Source: Clavelina lepadiformis
Taxonomy: Eukaryota > Chordata > Ascidiacea > Aplousobranchia > Clavelinidae
Direction of reading: 5' to 3'
NCBI RefSeq assembly: GCF_947623445.1
Contig: NC_135247.1
Location: forward strand, 13,332,501-13,396,500
Length of the DNA: 64,000 nucleotides
Shown here: one piece after another, positions 47,701-61,100 of the stretch
Layout of the letters: each line of letters starts with the position of its first letter
Numbering within the stretch: the first letter of the stretch is position 1
The notes under the pieces: generated by a model
Database searches by the model: none
What the model was told of the DNA's origin: nothing
What the model saw: the letters and a program-made list of their open reading frames with translations, nothing else
Translations under genes and position numbers: made by a program

Positions 47701-49731
47701 CACAGATGAAAGAAGATTTGCGAGTACAGAAGAAAGCTACGTGGAATTTGCAACAACCCATTAAGATGTGCTCAAAATCTTTGCAAATTCCCAGTGTAGA
47801 AGAAATGAGTAGATTTGTATCTGTTATATCATGGGAATTGGGATTAGATGACGCCACAGATGATGCCATTGCTCTTGCAACTGATGCTGTGCATGTGAGT
47901 CATCCCAAATATTTCGATTGATGGTAGTATGTATAATTAGAGTTATAAACTGTTAATTTCTGCACATTAGTAATGGGTGGTGCTGTTATATTTACCAGTT
48001 TGTACCTGTACAGTACAACTTAAACTCTAAAACTTAGAAGCTATTATTATTAAGTGAATGCTAGACTATAATGGACAAAATTGTCTGTAAGTTATGTTGA
48101 AGTACTTGATGTGTTTTACCTTTCAGATATTCATAAAGAATTTACTATCAGCTATATTTTCCAAGCGTTCTACATATGAAACATATAATCATCATTTTAA
48201 GTACTCAATGGGATGTGATGCAGAAAATCCCTATTTATTACAAAGAAAACCTGTTGAAGTTCCTACAGTAAGGTATGTTTACAATATTCTGCTTCCCTAT
48301 ACAGGCAATGTTGCTCCAGTAGGTGCATGGTCGTTTAATCCAAATTGTATATAATGCTGCAATGTGACCTCCATTCTTCTGCCTCCGTTACAGTTATACA
48401 CAAAGGTTTGGCAATCTTTTTACATGTGTGGGCCAGAAGAAAAACTCAAACCTAGACATTGTTCATAATAATTAACACACAAAGGCTTTGTGAATGTAAA
48501 CTGCTCATGCCAAGCAAGTCTATCATGTGGATATTTGCAGTGATGGATGTTGTGTTATTTCAAAATTGGCAGCAGTTTGTTAACGTCTGCTTACGCAAAA
48601 ACACTTGGAATTGTTTGTCTCAAAATGATGCTTAATGTTGGATTCCTTATTTGACTATTGTTTGAAAACATTGTGTTAACACCGTGTATACAACTGAGGT
48701 GTAATGGGGGGTAAGGTTGGACAAAACAAATTGAACTTAATGGGTGGTACATTGTAATCAAAGCTAGGTGAGCTCACATGACCCAGAAACACTTTACAGA
48801 AGAGTCATTGTTACAAAATATTAGGTTAATTTGTGATGGCGTGAAAGCTGATGGGGTTGTCTCAATTGGGAATTAACCTTTAATTTTTTTTTTTTCTTAA
48901 ACTACCTGATTTGTAGACCAGATTATAAGCAGAATAGTCAATATAATCTGATTAGGTACAGCAGGGTAGATGAACAAGCATGGCCAACCCAGTAAGAATT
49001 GGACCTTTGAAAATATCACTTTTGAATATAATTACGTTCACTCACTATTGAAGTGGGTACAGTATGTCTATTTAAGGTTAATGACAAAAAAATTATAATA
49101 CTGTAGTACAGTAGTCCAGGAGCATTCATTTCATTTGTGATATTGTTTAAGTATTTCTTTGTCAGCATGTTTCTTGTTTGACCGGTCTACAACGAGGTTA
49201 GCACCATACTTTTTGTTTCGCACACTCAATGTCGAAAAATATGCAATACATGTTAACCTGAAAATGGTTTAGATAAGTTTTTATCTGCATATTATTATAT
49301 CAAGTACATAATCATTTTGCCATGCCGGCATTGGACCTCCTCAACCTCTTACTGTAAAATTTATACTAGAGGTTTTAAGCAAATGACGTATGTGAAATGC
49401 AATTCCAGACCTACTTATGAAAAGGCAATGCAGAAAGACATAGAAAAAGTTGGAAGAAGTTTTCAGAATCAATGCCAGTATGACAAGATGCCTGTTAATA
49501 TGTTTGATTTGTTGTATACATTGAAAGTAAGTAACTGCTTGTAAGAGCCTACAGATGTAAATACGTTATTTATATTTCAGTGACTAATTTATAAGCTTTC
49601 TTTAGACATCTCCAGCCATTATTGCTTCCAATACAGTGTTCTCTCAAGCAACTCAACGAGTGACAGCTGAACTCTGGCATCCATCTGAAGAAGAATTACA
49701 ACAAGATCGCATATTTGCCAATATCAGTTAA
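44717..49731 (+). CDS. TADA1: Transcriptional adapter 1 (SAGA subunit ADA1)
   Basis: Seven coding exons with consistent phase: 44717-44790, 47018-47172, 47372-47457, 47667-47894, 48127-48272, 49409-49526, 49606-49731. The product is about 310 residues (human 335). Exon 1 gives [19 protein letters not shown]; exon 2 [19 protein letters not shown] and [17 protein letters not shown]; a basic linker follows; exons 4-5 hold the histone-fold-like region ([47 protein letters not shown]); exon 6 [13 protein letters not shown]; exon 7 ends [20 protein letters not shown], where human has KLWHPNHEELQQDKVHRQ and a longer tail. TADA1 pairs through its histone fold with TAF12 in the core of the SAGA acetyltransferase complex. 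Exon 5 could end at 48267 or 48272; only the second keeps frame. Intron 1 is 2.2 kb. It converges on COA1, with 135 bases between stop codons. Confidence 0.93.
44791..47017. other. TADA1 intron 1
   Basis: AT-rich. Near 46680-46735 there is CCCTAGGTTCTCGC and AACTTTGGGAGCCTCTG, which looks like one end of a decayed hAT MITE. No gene seen. Confidence 0.45.
48273..49408. other. TADA1 intron 5
   Basis: About 1.1 kb of AT-rich intron; the open frame starting at 49317 only becomes coding at the acceptor AATTCCAG (49408). Confidence 0.5.
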
Positions 49732-49866
49732 ACAAATTCCATCTTTTTTCTTTTGCACATTGTTTTTATTTCTTCGTTTGAAACTGACAACTCTGCAGAC
49801 ACAAACACCAGTTGCATTGTATCTTTATTTGCGCTTCGTATACGATTATTTTTGAGTTTAAGGTTG

Positions 49867-51914
49867 TCAGCTGACTGAATCTTTTACATCATCTGGTAAT
49901 AAATCTGTATTGGAGTCAATGCCACCTCCGTCAGGATGTAACCACACATTCCATTTGTACTTTCCTTCACGTATTTTCATTACTGCATACTGAAGATCCC
50001 AACTATTGCACAATATCCAAAAAAAATTAAATGCTGCTAAATTTCCATCAATGGTATTCATGAAGAAAATTTATATCTTACTTACTCAGCATCTTTATTG
50101 GGTCTGGTTGACATGGTGTAGATTAATCCTGAACGATCAGCACCTCTTACAGGTAATGCAAGCTGTCAAAATTTTAAATTTTTATGAAGCCTTAACCTTA
50201 CCAAAACTTTGAAATTTAGATAAACATACACCAATTATTATGACAAAAATAGTAGGCTTATAGTATGCGATAAAGATTAATTTTGTAAACTGCACGGTGT
50301 ACCTTGGCTTCTCTGGGATTAAACTTAGCTTCTGCTAAGTTTATGTTTTTCATCTTGATTGGTTGTCCGCCGAGCAGATCCACAGCTTTTTCATTTTTCA
50401 ATAATGCTTGAAATGGCAGTTGGCAATATTCTCTGCTCCGATGCACTCCTACAGAATGTAATGGTTATTAAAATATTCAAACAATAAATAAACAATTAGT
50501 AGCGGTCATTAATCATTAACATAATAATATTTTGCCGACAAACTTGATTTCACTGTTTCCCGCTTTTTTTGATAAGCAACCGTTTTTAGGGTGTCTACTG
50601 TCTACACAGTTTACTACCCTGTTTCTATATTTCCATAAAATCTGATCTAAATCATAAATTGAAATATAAACATAATAAATAGAAATTGTAGGTGCTTTGG
50701 GCATCACATTGACATTGTACAGATTTCACTCAGGTGGGTAGCATGCAAATGTTTTACACAACAATGAGAAAATGTTGCTTGGCTTTTGTTTTACATTGCT
50801 TTAAATCTTACGTTCTTGACTTGTCAACATGATGTTACAGTATGTAGCAGCATGACATGTGGTATTTAATAGTATGTGTGGAAAATGTTCTTAAGACAAT
50901 ACAGTGATGATAACAAAAAATATGCTGGCTTTGAATTAAACCAAGCTTATTTTAAACTGTTTTCTTACTAACCAAAATGCCCAAGTTACAGGCTTCCACA
51001 TAGTTGGTGAAATGGTAAGCTCCATACAGTCACTCATTTTCTATAAGAATTCTCAGTTCAGCGCTAGTAACTCAACTTTTTGCTCCTGACATCTCCTGGT
51101 AGTGATTCAAACATTTTAACATCCGGTTTTCTCACTATCCGCATGCCATATTGACCCGGGGCCGATATATGTAGACCAAAGATTGATTGTTTGGATTGCC
51201 ACAAGCAAGAATCTAGCAAGTGAAGTTATTAGAATTATTTTGTAGTTGTACACAATCGATTTCTTTGCAATGATGAATGGATCCATTTTATATGAGGTTA
51301 TAAGCGAGTTCTACTGTATTGTCACTGCACAATGCGCTGTAAACACGTGTGCTTGTAAGTTGTAACTTTAATATAATTATTGTCAGGGCTATTACTAGCA
51401 TATTATTAGTCGCATGAATGTTGTTCCAGCCAGACTTGACAACATCTTTTGAAAATTTTTCTTTGTTGTTTAAACACATTCCAATGCTACTCAACTGACC
51501 CAAATCTTTACCAACCGAGACCCAGAGCACTTACAATTTATAAAAAAAGCATAATGTCAAAAGTCAGCAATTTTCTTTTTTTTGTGTAGGTGACTGAAAA
51601 ATCTTGCCACTCAAACAAGATGACAGCCATAATGTGGAAAGGCTTTATTATTATTATCATCATTAATTGAAAGCAACTCTTCTTCACAAGAGACATATTT
51701 TAATTGTCCTGCACAGAATATTCACTGCCTAAAACATGATGATAAAGCAAATGCATTTGTATTAACACAAATGTTTCTACAAAATTGCTATTGTATGAGT
51801 GTAATGTAATGATAAAAAATTTAACTCACTTTGTGTTGTGATGCTGGCTATATTCACACCTATAGTTCCAACAATAGCAATCCCCCAAGCTACCTTTTTC
51901 AGTGTCATATTCAT
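49867..51914 (-). CDS. COA1: Cytochrome c oxidase assembly factor 1-like (Tim21/Coa1 family)
   Basis: Four exons on the minus strand: 51914-51830, 50448-50303, 50162-50086, 50002-49867, with GTGAGT, GTACAC and GTAAGT donors. The 147-residue product (human COA1 146) has a short N-terminus with one hydrophobic segment at about residues 8-25 (VAWGIAIVGTIGVNIASI), then REYCQLPFQALLKNEKAV, LGGQPIKMKNINLAE, LALPVRGADRSGLIYTMS and DLQYAVMKIREGKYKWNVW. This is the arrangement of the Tim21/Coa1 fold: one inner-membrane anchor and a small alpha/beta domain in the intermembrane space. COA1 helps early assembly of cytochrome c oxidase and complex I. TIMM21 is the alternative, but the short N-terminus and overall length favour COA1. 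A stop lies in frame just above the first ATG, so this start is the first possible unless a further exon exists. Confidence 0.75.
50449..51829. other. COA1 intron 1
   Basis: About 1.4 kb between COA1 exons 1 and 2, AT-rich, with short chance frames only (for example 51288-51530 minus). Nothing recognised. Confidence 0.45.
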
Positions 51915-52299
51915 GAAGCGCAGCAGTGGGTGAAAAATGATTTAACTCATAGTTTATTTTCTGTTTCAAACTTTCATTTACTTTACTGTTAAGAAATAAA
52001 ATATGAAATTGAAATTGGCTAACAAGTAGCAATATTCAACAATGTAATAACAGTGTCTACACAATAATACTTACAGTAGATAAGTAAGCTATAACTGTGC
52101 AGGAAGAAAAGGACAATAAATAAATGAGTGAACTCTTTACGAGTAATATGCACAATCACAGAAAGAATTTGTAAAAAAAAATAAAAGAATGATTTGAAAC
52201 AAAACTGTACAAGGCCATCAGTAATGCCAATACTATATTACGCCATGTCCAGCAAGAAAGTTTTATCTTTTAAAATCCTAAGCCTAATTCGATAGTGTG

Positions 52300-55200
52300 T
52301 CAATTAATCTTGAAAGCTCGAAACAAAAGTAAAAGCCACATTACAAATATTGGTGCCAAAATGAGTGAGGGTTGTGTCACTTGTGTGTGCATAGAATCTT
52401 CCAATTTATATCCCAGAAGCATCTAAACAAATGACACTGACATTAAAACATTATCAGGACAGTTTGCATAGAGAGAATTTTAATTTATTGTGATTAGGAA
52501 TATATAACACAGAATAATTAATTATTATAGAAATTTCTAAAAATAGTTCATGCTGAATCCAAAAGTTTGAATCCTACTCTAGTGTATCTGTGAAACATAC
52601 CAAATGTGGCAGAAATAGTCCGATGGCACAACTATCACCACAGATTAAGTTTTAACTCAGTTTTGATGACAAACATCACCAATAGTCACAGACCACTACA
52701 GTTTATACGTTAAGACAGTGGTTCTTAAACTGGGGGGCGCGTAACATTCATAAGGGGGGCGCGAGAGATGACAAATGTGCATTATCTTCTACAAAGCCTC
52801 GAATTAAACGTTTGGTTTCCCAAAAACAACTACATCCGTCACATTAATGAAAGTTAATTGAAAATAAATTGTTGTTTTGTGTAATGCTTTTTTATTTTGC
52901 AATGAGGTGGGGCGCGGATTTTTTAGGTACCGTCAAGGGGGGCGTGTGCCAAAAAGTTTAAGAACCCCTGCGTTAAGATAACATATTGGTAGGACATTCA
53001 ACAAGCTCTGACGGCAGCAGTTGTGACAAGAACTCAAAGGAATAGGAAATATTACACGAATGTTCTGGCTTCCAATTATTCCGATTCCGACATACCTACA
53101 GTATGTTCATACAAAAAGAGCGACGTCTAAACAAATAAATGACACATGAAATAAAGTTAAAAAGCCACATTTGTTAACCAGTTTTTAGATTCGATGAAAA
53201 AACAAAAACTTGATTCAAGTCTTTTGACATTCGGTTCTCTTGGATTTAGAATTCTACAATGTATGTAATTGCGATCTATCCAAAAATGGACAAGAAATTA
53301 AAAAGCTAAAATAACATACGGGCTACCTTTCTAATTACTTTCACGTAAAAATAAACATGACGCCGAAGGTAAGGTATGCAGACTATTGTTAAATCTAGCT
53401 CCCCATAAATAGGAGAAAGAATTGCAAAAAAAAAACCTTGAAAATAGTTAGTTAGGGCTAACTTAGGGAAAGGGTAGATTTTATTAGGTTTAAGCTTATA
53501 CAGGATATTTTTCAAGGTTAGATCATTATAAATAATAATATAAAATGTTGCTGCAAGTGTACGCTTTCATGTGGTGAAATGGTGAAAGCAATTTCGTCTG
53601 TTGAGAAAATGGAACCTTCAACGAATATTACGACAACAAACACATCAGTGTTATTCCTATATTTTGTCTATAGTTAATGATTATCACCATCAATTCATCA
53701 CCTTAAATGTAAATAGAAGAGCCAAGGTCATGCACATCCAAAATGCTCTCCATTTTGCCTCCTTAATTTTCCCAGCTGAAATACTTCTAATAAGGACAAT
53801 TACAGAGAAGTACAAAGTAAATCCATCCATGATAAACATAGGGAGCAATGTAAACCACCAGTTTGAAATCACATTTTCAACCTGTGTTGCAATATACATT
53901 AAAATACAAAACATGAAATTAAAGGATATCTTTTTGTAAAATTATGACAGTGAAGAAAATAAATCACAAGAAAACTAACTTCACTAACAAGCTACAACTG
54001 TAAAGAATAATTGCTTCATAGCTAGTTTTTAAGAAACACCACAAATGAGTAGTAATATACAAAAAACTAAATCCGTAAACACAGAAACAAAAAATCATTC
54101 AAAAACTTTTTTCTTGTATTTCCCCTCTGTACAGTCAATCCACAAAATTTTCAAAAAAGCCTGCAAAAGGTTTCCAGGCAACAGTAAATCCAAGTGTTTA
54201 ATCATGCTAACACAATAAGCACAAAGTTTGTGATTGATAAAGAGAAATTGAGCTCATGCATGTGAATCCACTACAGACCAATCAAATGTAGGCCATAGGC
54301 CAAATTCGGAAGTTAATCAAATTGTGCTGGCACACACAGTACAGTAACTCCTCAACCTACTAACGAGTTATGTTTCGAACGGCCGTTTGTAAGTTGGTAT
54401 TGTACTGTTAATTGGTGTGCTATATATGTCTACCAAACATTCGTGCATCACATACGTAACATGTTACACACGAAACGAAATTGTCTCTAATTGTTGCATT
54501 GGATTTACATGAATATACAAGTACAGTATGTTATGGAGCTATCAGGGTCAGAGTGGGAGGGATTGTCTGAAGAAGGCATTGAATCTGTGTTTTCTTGTGG
54601 ACTTGACTTTTCTAATCTTGTGTTGTACAGGCATCCTTCTGATTGGCTTACTCGCTAAGGTCATTCGATTAAGCCAACAGTCATGTATGCACGCTCTAGG
54701 TGAGCTCGTACTAAATCATACAACTGGAAGTTACATAAAAATATTACACTGCAGACATCGCCGTAAATGTACTTGGAAAGTCATTAAACTAAAGTTGCAT
54801 TTCACACATCTTATATTCCGCTCTCGCATTATTGTTCTAACTGTCTAAGCCGTAGGTCATGCCAGGACGGGAGTATCTTTCATGCAACAATAGGCATTAT
54901 GAATGAGCTTCATCTCAATGATTGGACGTTTAATACTGTACGTAGTGCCTGCGGTTAATATCGTAATGGGTAGACCTAAATACGAAACTAAACGTTCGTA
55001 AATCGCATTTTTTGTAAGTTGAGGAGTTACTGTATCATAATTAAGATGATAAACGTGAACTAGAATAACCATGTGTCAAATAACAAATTATTGTAACCGG
55101 TCTTATTTCATCTGTCTTTTTTAACACTTGTAATTACTTGACTTGACGCAAGTAAAATTCCTTGATTTAATTGTTTAAAAATGATCACATGAACAGAATT

Positions 55201-57592
55201 CGGCCAAGGGGACATAAATTTTTTCCAGATTTTTGGTTGCCCCCTCTAGTTTTTTGATCCAATATTTCTGTGAAAAATTGGGCTTATACGCCAGTATGTA
55301 CAGCAAAATAAATTGTGTTTTTGTGTTAAATATTATCTATTGAGTATGTGCAGTATATTTTCACAATTTGTCCACAAGAAAACTTGATCTTTCACTTTAC
55401 ACAAGATGATAAATGCACAATGCTAGAATTCTTTCAGGTACTAGTTTTCAAATAAAAACTATTATTCACAATCACAGTCAGGGATGCATTGAACTCAAAT
55501 CCAAACTTTCAATCACAAACATCAGTATTTTAGGCTTTTTCATGAAACCGATTTCATCCACCTCATTTTTGATATTTTTCTCTTAAAGTGTGACATAACG
55601 TAGTAATGTGTAACATTGCTTGCTTAAAGGGTCATAAGCAGTTCTACATAGCATTCAGTGATTAATTAGTTGTTATCAATCAAAAAATCACTGAAGTATT
55701 TAACTTGAGTCTGAATTTATACATTACATTTTGATTTGTGCACATCACTATTCACAATTTTTGTGCCCCATAAAAATGAAACTGGCTACACAGCACTTAA
55801 GCTATAAAAAATTAAAAATGAGATTTTCGAACAGCATTGTTAAACATTCTTAGTACTTTGTATAGTATGGCATCTACACATTTATCCTACACATTTATAG
55901 TATGGCATCTACACATTTATACATTTCTTAGAGCAATGTTGCCAAGTAATACAAATAATGGTCCTTGTGACACTGTTCACAAGCAACTGCCACAGTTATT
56001 GTCCCCGTATTCAGTTTTTAGTAAAGCAGATAAGAAAGATGATTGTACACTTCGTGACAAAAGCCCCAAATTTTCTGTATTCAGCTTAGCTGAAAGCTTT
56101 AATATCTAGAACAAAAACTGAGACTTTAAAATGCAAACTAAACCTACTGTGGCAAATGCTAAAAATCAGTTTTAATGAAACCAAGCGCAACTCCTTTCTG
56201 TAGTGACTCTCCACCCCTGATCACAATATATTATAATCACAATATAAGCGCGTTTACAATGATAATGCCTAAGCTTCACCTGATTTTAGAATGTTATTTC
56301 ATTTGATACGTACTGGAATACACAGATGAAATAAAAAATTGAAACTTGCGATCACCAATTGCCAGCTCAGAAAGACAGATTATCATTAACTTATACGCAT
56401 GATGATACCGTACTCGGTTTCGCATTTTTATTATCCATGTTCTTTCGAATGTTCCATACAGGAGATACACAGCAAATCTATTCGGGTTGAGGTTCTTATT
56501 AGCCCAACCCTATTGCTTAGCGAATGCTATGTGTATTTCTTTATTCTAACTCACTGATATTAATGGCATGCATCTTCATAAACCTTGTGCATTTATGCCA
56601 CACTTTCCAGACTGTAGCAGAACAAAAATGTCTAGATAATAATATTTGGTATATATTGTACTTCCTTAGAAGCAACCCTGGTTTAATGTCTCTGAATTTG
56701 ATAGCATACAAGCGCAATGAAATACCCATGAATAGGGTTAAACTATCTGTTAACTGGGGCAATTGCAGCTCTCCCATATCCAGATAAAAATTTTTCAGTT
56801 AACCGAATAACAAATGCATAACGTTATTAGTGCGTTTCTATGTTTTTATACCTTTTAGCAAATTTCAAACTCCTCTGTTTTCAGAAATAGATAGTCCAGC
56901 AAAACAAAAGTAGTGTTTGACTCCATTTTGAACTTAATTAAAAGCTCTTCGCCCTCTATTCTCTACAAGACGTTAAATGTGGAAATAATGAGTTCTATTA
57001 TGTCACAAACAATAAAAAAATCGATTGAAATGTGCAAGTAGAATTGTAAGTTATCCTTCTGGCAGTAAACAATTAAGTATGATATAGATGCATTGCAAGT
57101 TGAGGACTTAGCGGTTTTCTAAAGAAAGCTGTTTGAGATCGATTGTACACTTCTGAATTTACTAAATTAAACAAAAACACTAAATAAACGTTAGGAATTT
57201 GTGAAATTTCGTACACATATACGTGGTTTTTTCCAAACAAAACTATGTCACATATGAATGCTATAACAATCGACATATTAGGTTTTACTAGAAATTAGGA
57301 TAAATAGGCTAGGTTGCTTTATGCTTACTGTTTATTATCCGGTTAGCTAAGACAGAAAAATCCGGATAGTATAATTATTGATATCCAAACCAACCCTAAC
57401 CATGACTTGGAAATAAAACTAAGTTAAGACAAACATATAGCCTAGCAACAGAAAACAATGGCTAAAAGTACCACTTACCTTTAAGCACAATAAAATCAAG
57501 GACACAATTATTCCAAAAATTTGCATACACAACTCAAAAATAGAGAACCCAGTAGATTTAGCGAGTTCTTGATGGATACTGGTGGTAATCAT
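52300..57592 (-). CDS. TMEM203: Transmembrane protein 203
   Basis: Three exons, phase 0 throughout: 57592-57479, 53881-53702, 52422-52300. They give 138 residues (human 136). Sequence blocks follow the family from end to end: TGFSIFELCMQIFGIIVSLI, NWWFTLLPMFIMDGFTLYFS, AFWMCMTLALLFTFK, MLLGYKLED, LILAPIFVMWLLLLFRAFKI. Four hydrophobic helices are visible at about 17-37, 48-70, 87-101 and 118-134. TMEM203 is a small endoplasmic-reticulum/lysosome membrane protein linked to calcium handling and, in mammals, to STING signalling. Exon 3 starts with an ATG after TTTGTTTAG. The vertebrate gene is, as I remember it, a single coding exon, so two large introns (3.6 and 1.3 kb, both carrying MITEs) are notable. 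Confidence 0.9.
52716..52970. mobile_element. hAT-type MITE in TMEM203 intron 2
   Basis: CAGTGGTTCTTAAACTGGGG at the left, GTTTAAGAACCCCTG at the right, and exact 8-bp target duplication CGTTAAGA (52708-52715, 52971-52978). GGGGGGCGCG near the left end and GGGGGGCGTG near the right. 255 bases, non-coding. Confidence 0.92.
54342..55032. mobile_element. Tigger-like MITE in TMEM203 intron 1
   Basis: CAGTAACTCCTCAACCTAC at the left, GTAAGTTGAGGAGTTACTG at the right (18 of 19 complementary), flanked by TA at 54340-54341 and 55033-55034. Subterminal ACGGCCGTTTGTAAGTTGG and AACGTTCGTAAATCGC. TA duplication and CAGTAACTCCTCAAC-type ends fit Tc1-mariner/Tigger MITEs. The 106-codon plus frame inside is not recognised. 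Confidence 0.85.
55035..57478. other. Rest of TMEM203 intron 1
   Basis: AT-rich intron. A short direct repeat TAGTATGGCATCTACACATT occurs twice near 55863 and 55899. The open frames at 55837, 56524 and 57073 have no support. Confidence 0.45.
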
Positions 57593-58190
57593 TCCAAACG
57601 TTTACATTGAAAAACCTACTAGTATTTTGGCAGTCACCTATTTCAAGTGTAAAGTTTGTTATAAGCTACAATATACATACACAGGGAGTTTTTACGATTT
57701 TCAAATATGAAAGCATTGCCTAGTCTTAATCATTTAACATCAGATATAACACTAATTTATAGAATGAGAAAAACACGACACTAATAAATGGATGGCAGGA
57801 TTGGCAGCCTACGCAGGAATAGACCCTTTCCTAGTTACGGCCACCATATAATTACCACTGTCATTCTGGCAGAATCCTAGCAGAATCATACTATCCAAAC
57901 GAACAACAGTGTTTCCGACTCCAAAATTTTCAAAAACAGAATGAAACAGCATTTTAAAACAAAGCAGACAAAGTTTAACGCTTCCAATCCTCCAAGTCAA
58001 AAAAAACAAAAATTTTAGACACATATTTTAAAATTAGAAATGATGGTAACACAAAACAACAAGAAGGAAAAAAACAAGAGAGTATACACACAAAACGAGT
58101 TTCAAGAGATATGAATGTTGTACTCCTCTGTCACAATTAAAAAACAATTTCACTACATGACGTAATAATGAACAAAAGGAAAAAGGCCTT
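57593..58190. other. Between TMEM203 and the tandem array
   Basis: Likely TMEM203 promoter/5' untranslated region and spacer. The 71-codon minus frame at 57809-58024 is not recognised. Confidence 0.4.
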
Positions 58191-61100
58191 ATTGCAGATT
58201 CTTAAAGAAGATTTCCTCCTCTTCACGATGGTCACCTTGAAATCGATCCCCCCTGGCCGGAAAGTTCCGAAATTTACAAAAACGCGACAGGTACTAAGAA
58301 ATGCGATAAGACCCGAAAACGTAAAAAATGCCGTATTTATTAAATGTTTCACGTCAATTCTGCTGAGTGTTTCCGGAGGAGGTGTGAATTTTTTATTGCA
58401 GATTCTTAAAGAAGATTTCCTCCTCTTCACGATGGTCACCTTGAAATCGATCCCCCCTGGCCGGAAAGTTCCGAAATTTACAAAAACGCGACAGGTACTA
58501 AGAAATGCGATAAGACCCGAAAACGTAAAAAATGCCGTATTTATTAAATGTTTCACGTCAATTCTGCTGAGTGTTTCCGGAGGAGGTGTGAATTTTTTAT
58601 TGCAGATTCTTAAAGAAGATTTCCTCCTCTTCACGATGGTCACCTTGAAATCGATCCCCCCTGGCCGGAAAGTTCCGAAATTTACAAAAACGCGACAGGT
58701 ACTAAGAAATGCGATAAGACCCGAAAACGTAAAAAATGCCGTATTTATTAAATGTTTCACGTCAATTCTGCTGAGTGTTTCCGGAGGAGGTGTGAATTTT
58801 TTATTGCAGATTCTTAAAGAAGATTTCCTCCTCTTCACGATGGTCACCTTGAAATCGATCCCCCCTGGCCGGAAAGTTCCGAAATTTACAAAAACGCGAC
58901 AGGTACTAAGAAATGCGATAAGACCCGAAAACGTAAAAAATGCCGTATTTATTAAATGTTTCACGTCAATTCTGCTGAGTGTTTCCGGAGGAGGTGTGAA
59001 TTTTTTATTGCAGATTCTTAAAGAAGATTTCCTCCTCTTCACGATGGTCACCTTGAAATCGATCCCCCCTGGCCGGAAAGTTCCGAAATTTACAAAAACG
59101 CGACAGGTACTAAGAAATGCGATAAGACCCGAAAACGTAAAAAATGCCGTATTTATTAAATGTTTCACGTCAATTCTGCTGAGTGTTTCCGGAGGAGGTG
59201 TGAATTTTTTATTGCAGATTCTTAAAGAAGATTTCCTCCTCTTCACGATGGTCACCTTGAAATCGATCCCCCCTGGCCGGAAAGTTCCGAAATTTACAAA
59301 AACGCGACAGGTACTAAGAAATGCGATAAGACCCGAAAACGTAAAAAATGCCGTATTTATTAAATGTTTCACGTCAATTCTGCTGAGTGTTTCCGGAGGA
59401 GGTGTGAATTTTTTATTGCAGATTCTTAAAGAAGATTTCCTCCTCTTCACGATGGTCACCTTGAAATCGATCCCCCCTGGCCGGAAAGTTCCGAAATTTA
59501 CAAAAACGCGACAGGTACTAAGAAATGCGATAAGACCCGAAAACGTAAAAAATGCCGTATTTATTAAATGTTTCACGTCAATTCTGCTGAGTGTTTCCGG
59601 AGGAGGTGTGAATTTTTTATTGCAGATTCTTAAAGAAGATTTCCTCCTCTTCACGATGGTCACCTTGAAATCGATCCCCCCTGGCCGGAAAGTTCCGAAA
59701 TTTACAAAAACGCGACAGGTACTAAGAAATGCGATAAGACCCGAAAACGTAAAAAATGCCGTATTTATTAAATGTTTCACGTCAATTCTGCTGAGTGTTT
59801 CCGGAGGAGGTGTGAATTTTTTATTGCAGATTCTTAAAGAAGATTTCCTCCTCTTCACGATGGTCACCTTGAAATCGATCCCCCCTGGCCGGAAAGTTCC
59901 GAAATTTACAAAAACGCGACAGGTACTAAGAAATGCGATAAGACCCGAAAACGTAAAAAATGCCGTATTTATTAAATGTTTCACGTCAATTCTGCTGAGT
60001 GTTTCCGGAGGAGGTGTGAATTTTTTATTGCAGATTCTTAAAGAAGATTTCCTCCTCTTCACGATGGTCACCTTGAAATCGATCCCCCCTGGCCGGAAAG
60101 TTCCGAAATTTACAAAAACGCGACAGGTACTAAGAAATGCGATAAGACCCGAAAACGTAAAAAATGCCGTATTTATTAAATGTTTCACGTCAATTCTGCT
60201 GAGTGTTTCCGGAGGAGGTGTGAATTTTTTATTGCAGATTCTTAAAGAAGATTTCCTCCTCTTCACGATGGTCACCTTGAAATCGATCCCCCCTGGCCGG
60301 AAAGTTCCGAAATTTACAAAAACGCGACAGGTACTAAGAAATGCGATAAGACCCGAAAACGTAAAAAATGCCGTATTTATTAAATGTTTCACGTCAATTC
60401 TGCTGAGTGTTTCCGGAGGAGGTGTGAATTTTTTATTGCAGATTCTTAAAGAAGATTTCCTCCTCTTCACGATGGTCACCTTGAAATCGATCCCCCCTGG
60501 CCGGAAAGTTCCGAAATTTACAAAAACGCGACAGGTACTAAGAAATGCGATAAGACCCGAAAACGTAAAAAATGCCGTATTTATTAAATGTTTCACGTCA
60601 ATTCTGCTGAGTGTTTCCGGAGGAGGTGTGAATTTTTTATTGCAGATTCTTAAAGAAGATTTCCTCCTCTTCACGATGGTCACCTTGAAATCGATCCCCC
60701 CTGGCCGGAAAGTTCCGAAATTTACAAAAACGCGACAGGTACTAAGAAATGCGATAAGACCCGAAAACGTAAAAAATGCCGTATTTATTAAATGTTTCAC
60801 GTCAATTCTGCTGAGTGTTTCCGGAGGAGGTGTGAATTTTTTATTGCAGATTCTTAAAGAAGATTTCCTCCTCTTCACGATGGTCACCTTGAAATCGATC
60901 CCCCCTGGCCGGAAAGTTCCGAAATTTACAAAAACGCGACAGGTACTAAGAAATGCGATAAGACCCGAAAACGTAAAAAATGCCGTATTTATTAAATGTT
61001 TCACGTCAATTCTGCTGAGTGTTTCCGGAGGAGGTGTGAATTTTTTATTGCAGATTCTTAAAGAAGATTTCCTCCTCTTCACGATGGTCACCTTGAAATC

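Noticed and set aside
53306-53515. 69-codon minus frame next to TMEM203 exon 2, considered as its last exon
   Set aside because: Does not match the TMEM203 C-terminus; the segment 52422-52300 does, with correct phase and stop.
54528-54848. 106-codon plus frame
   Set aside because: Inside a Tigger-like MITE and opposite to the TMEM203 transcript; no family resemblance.
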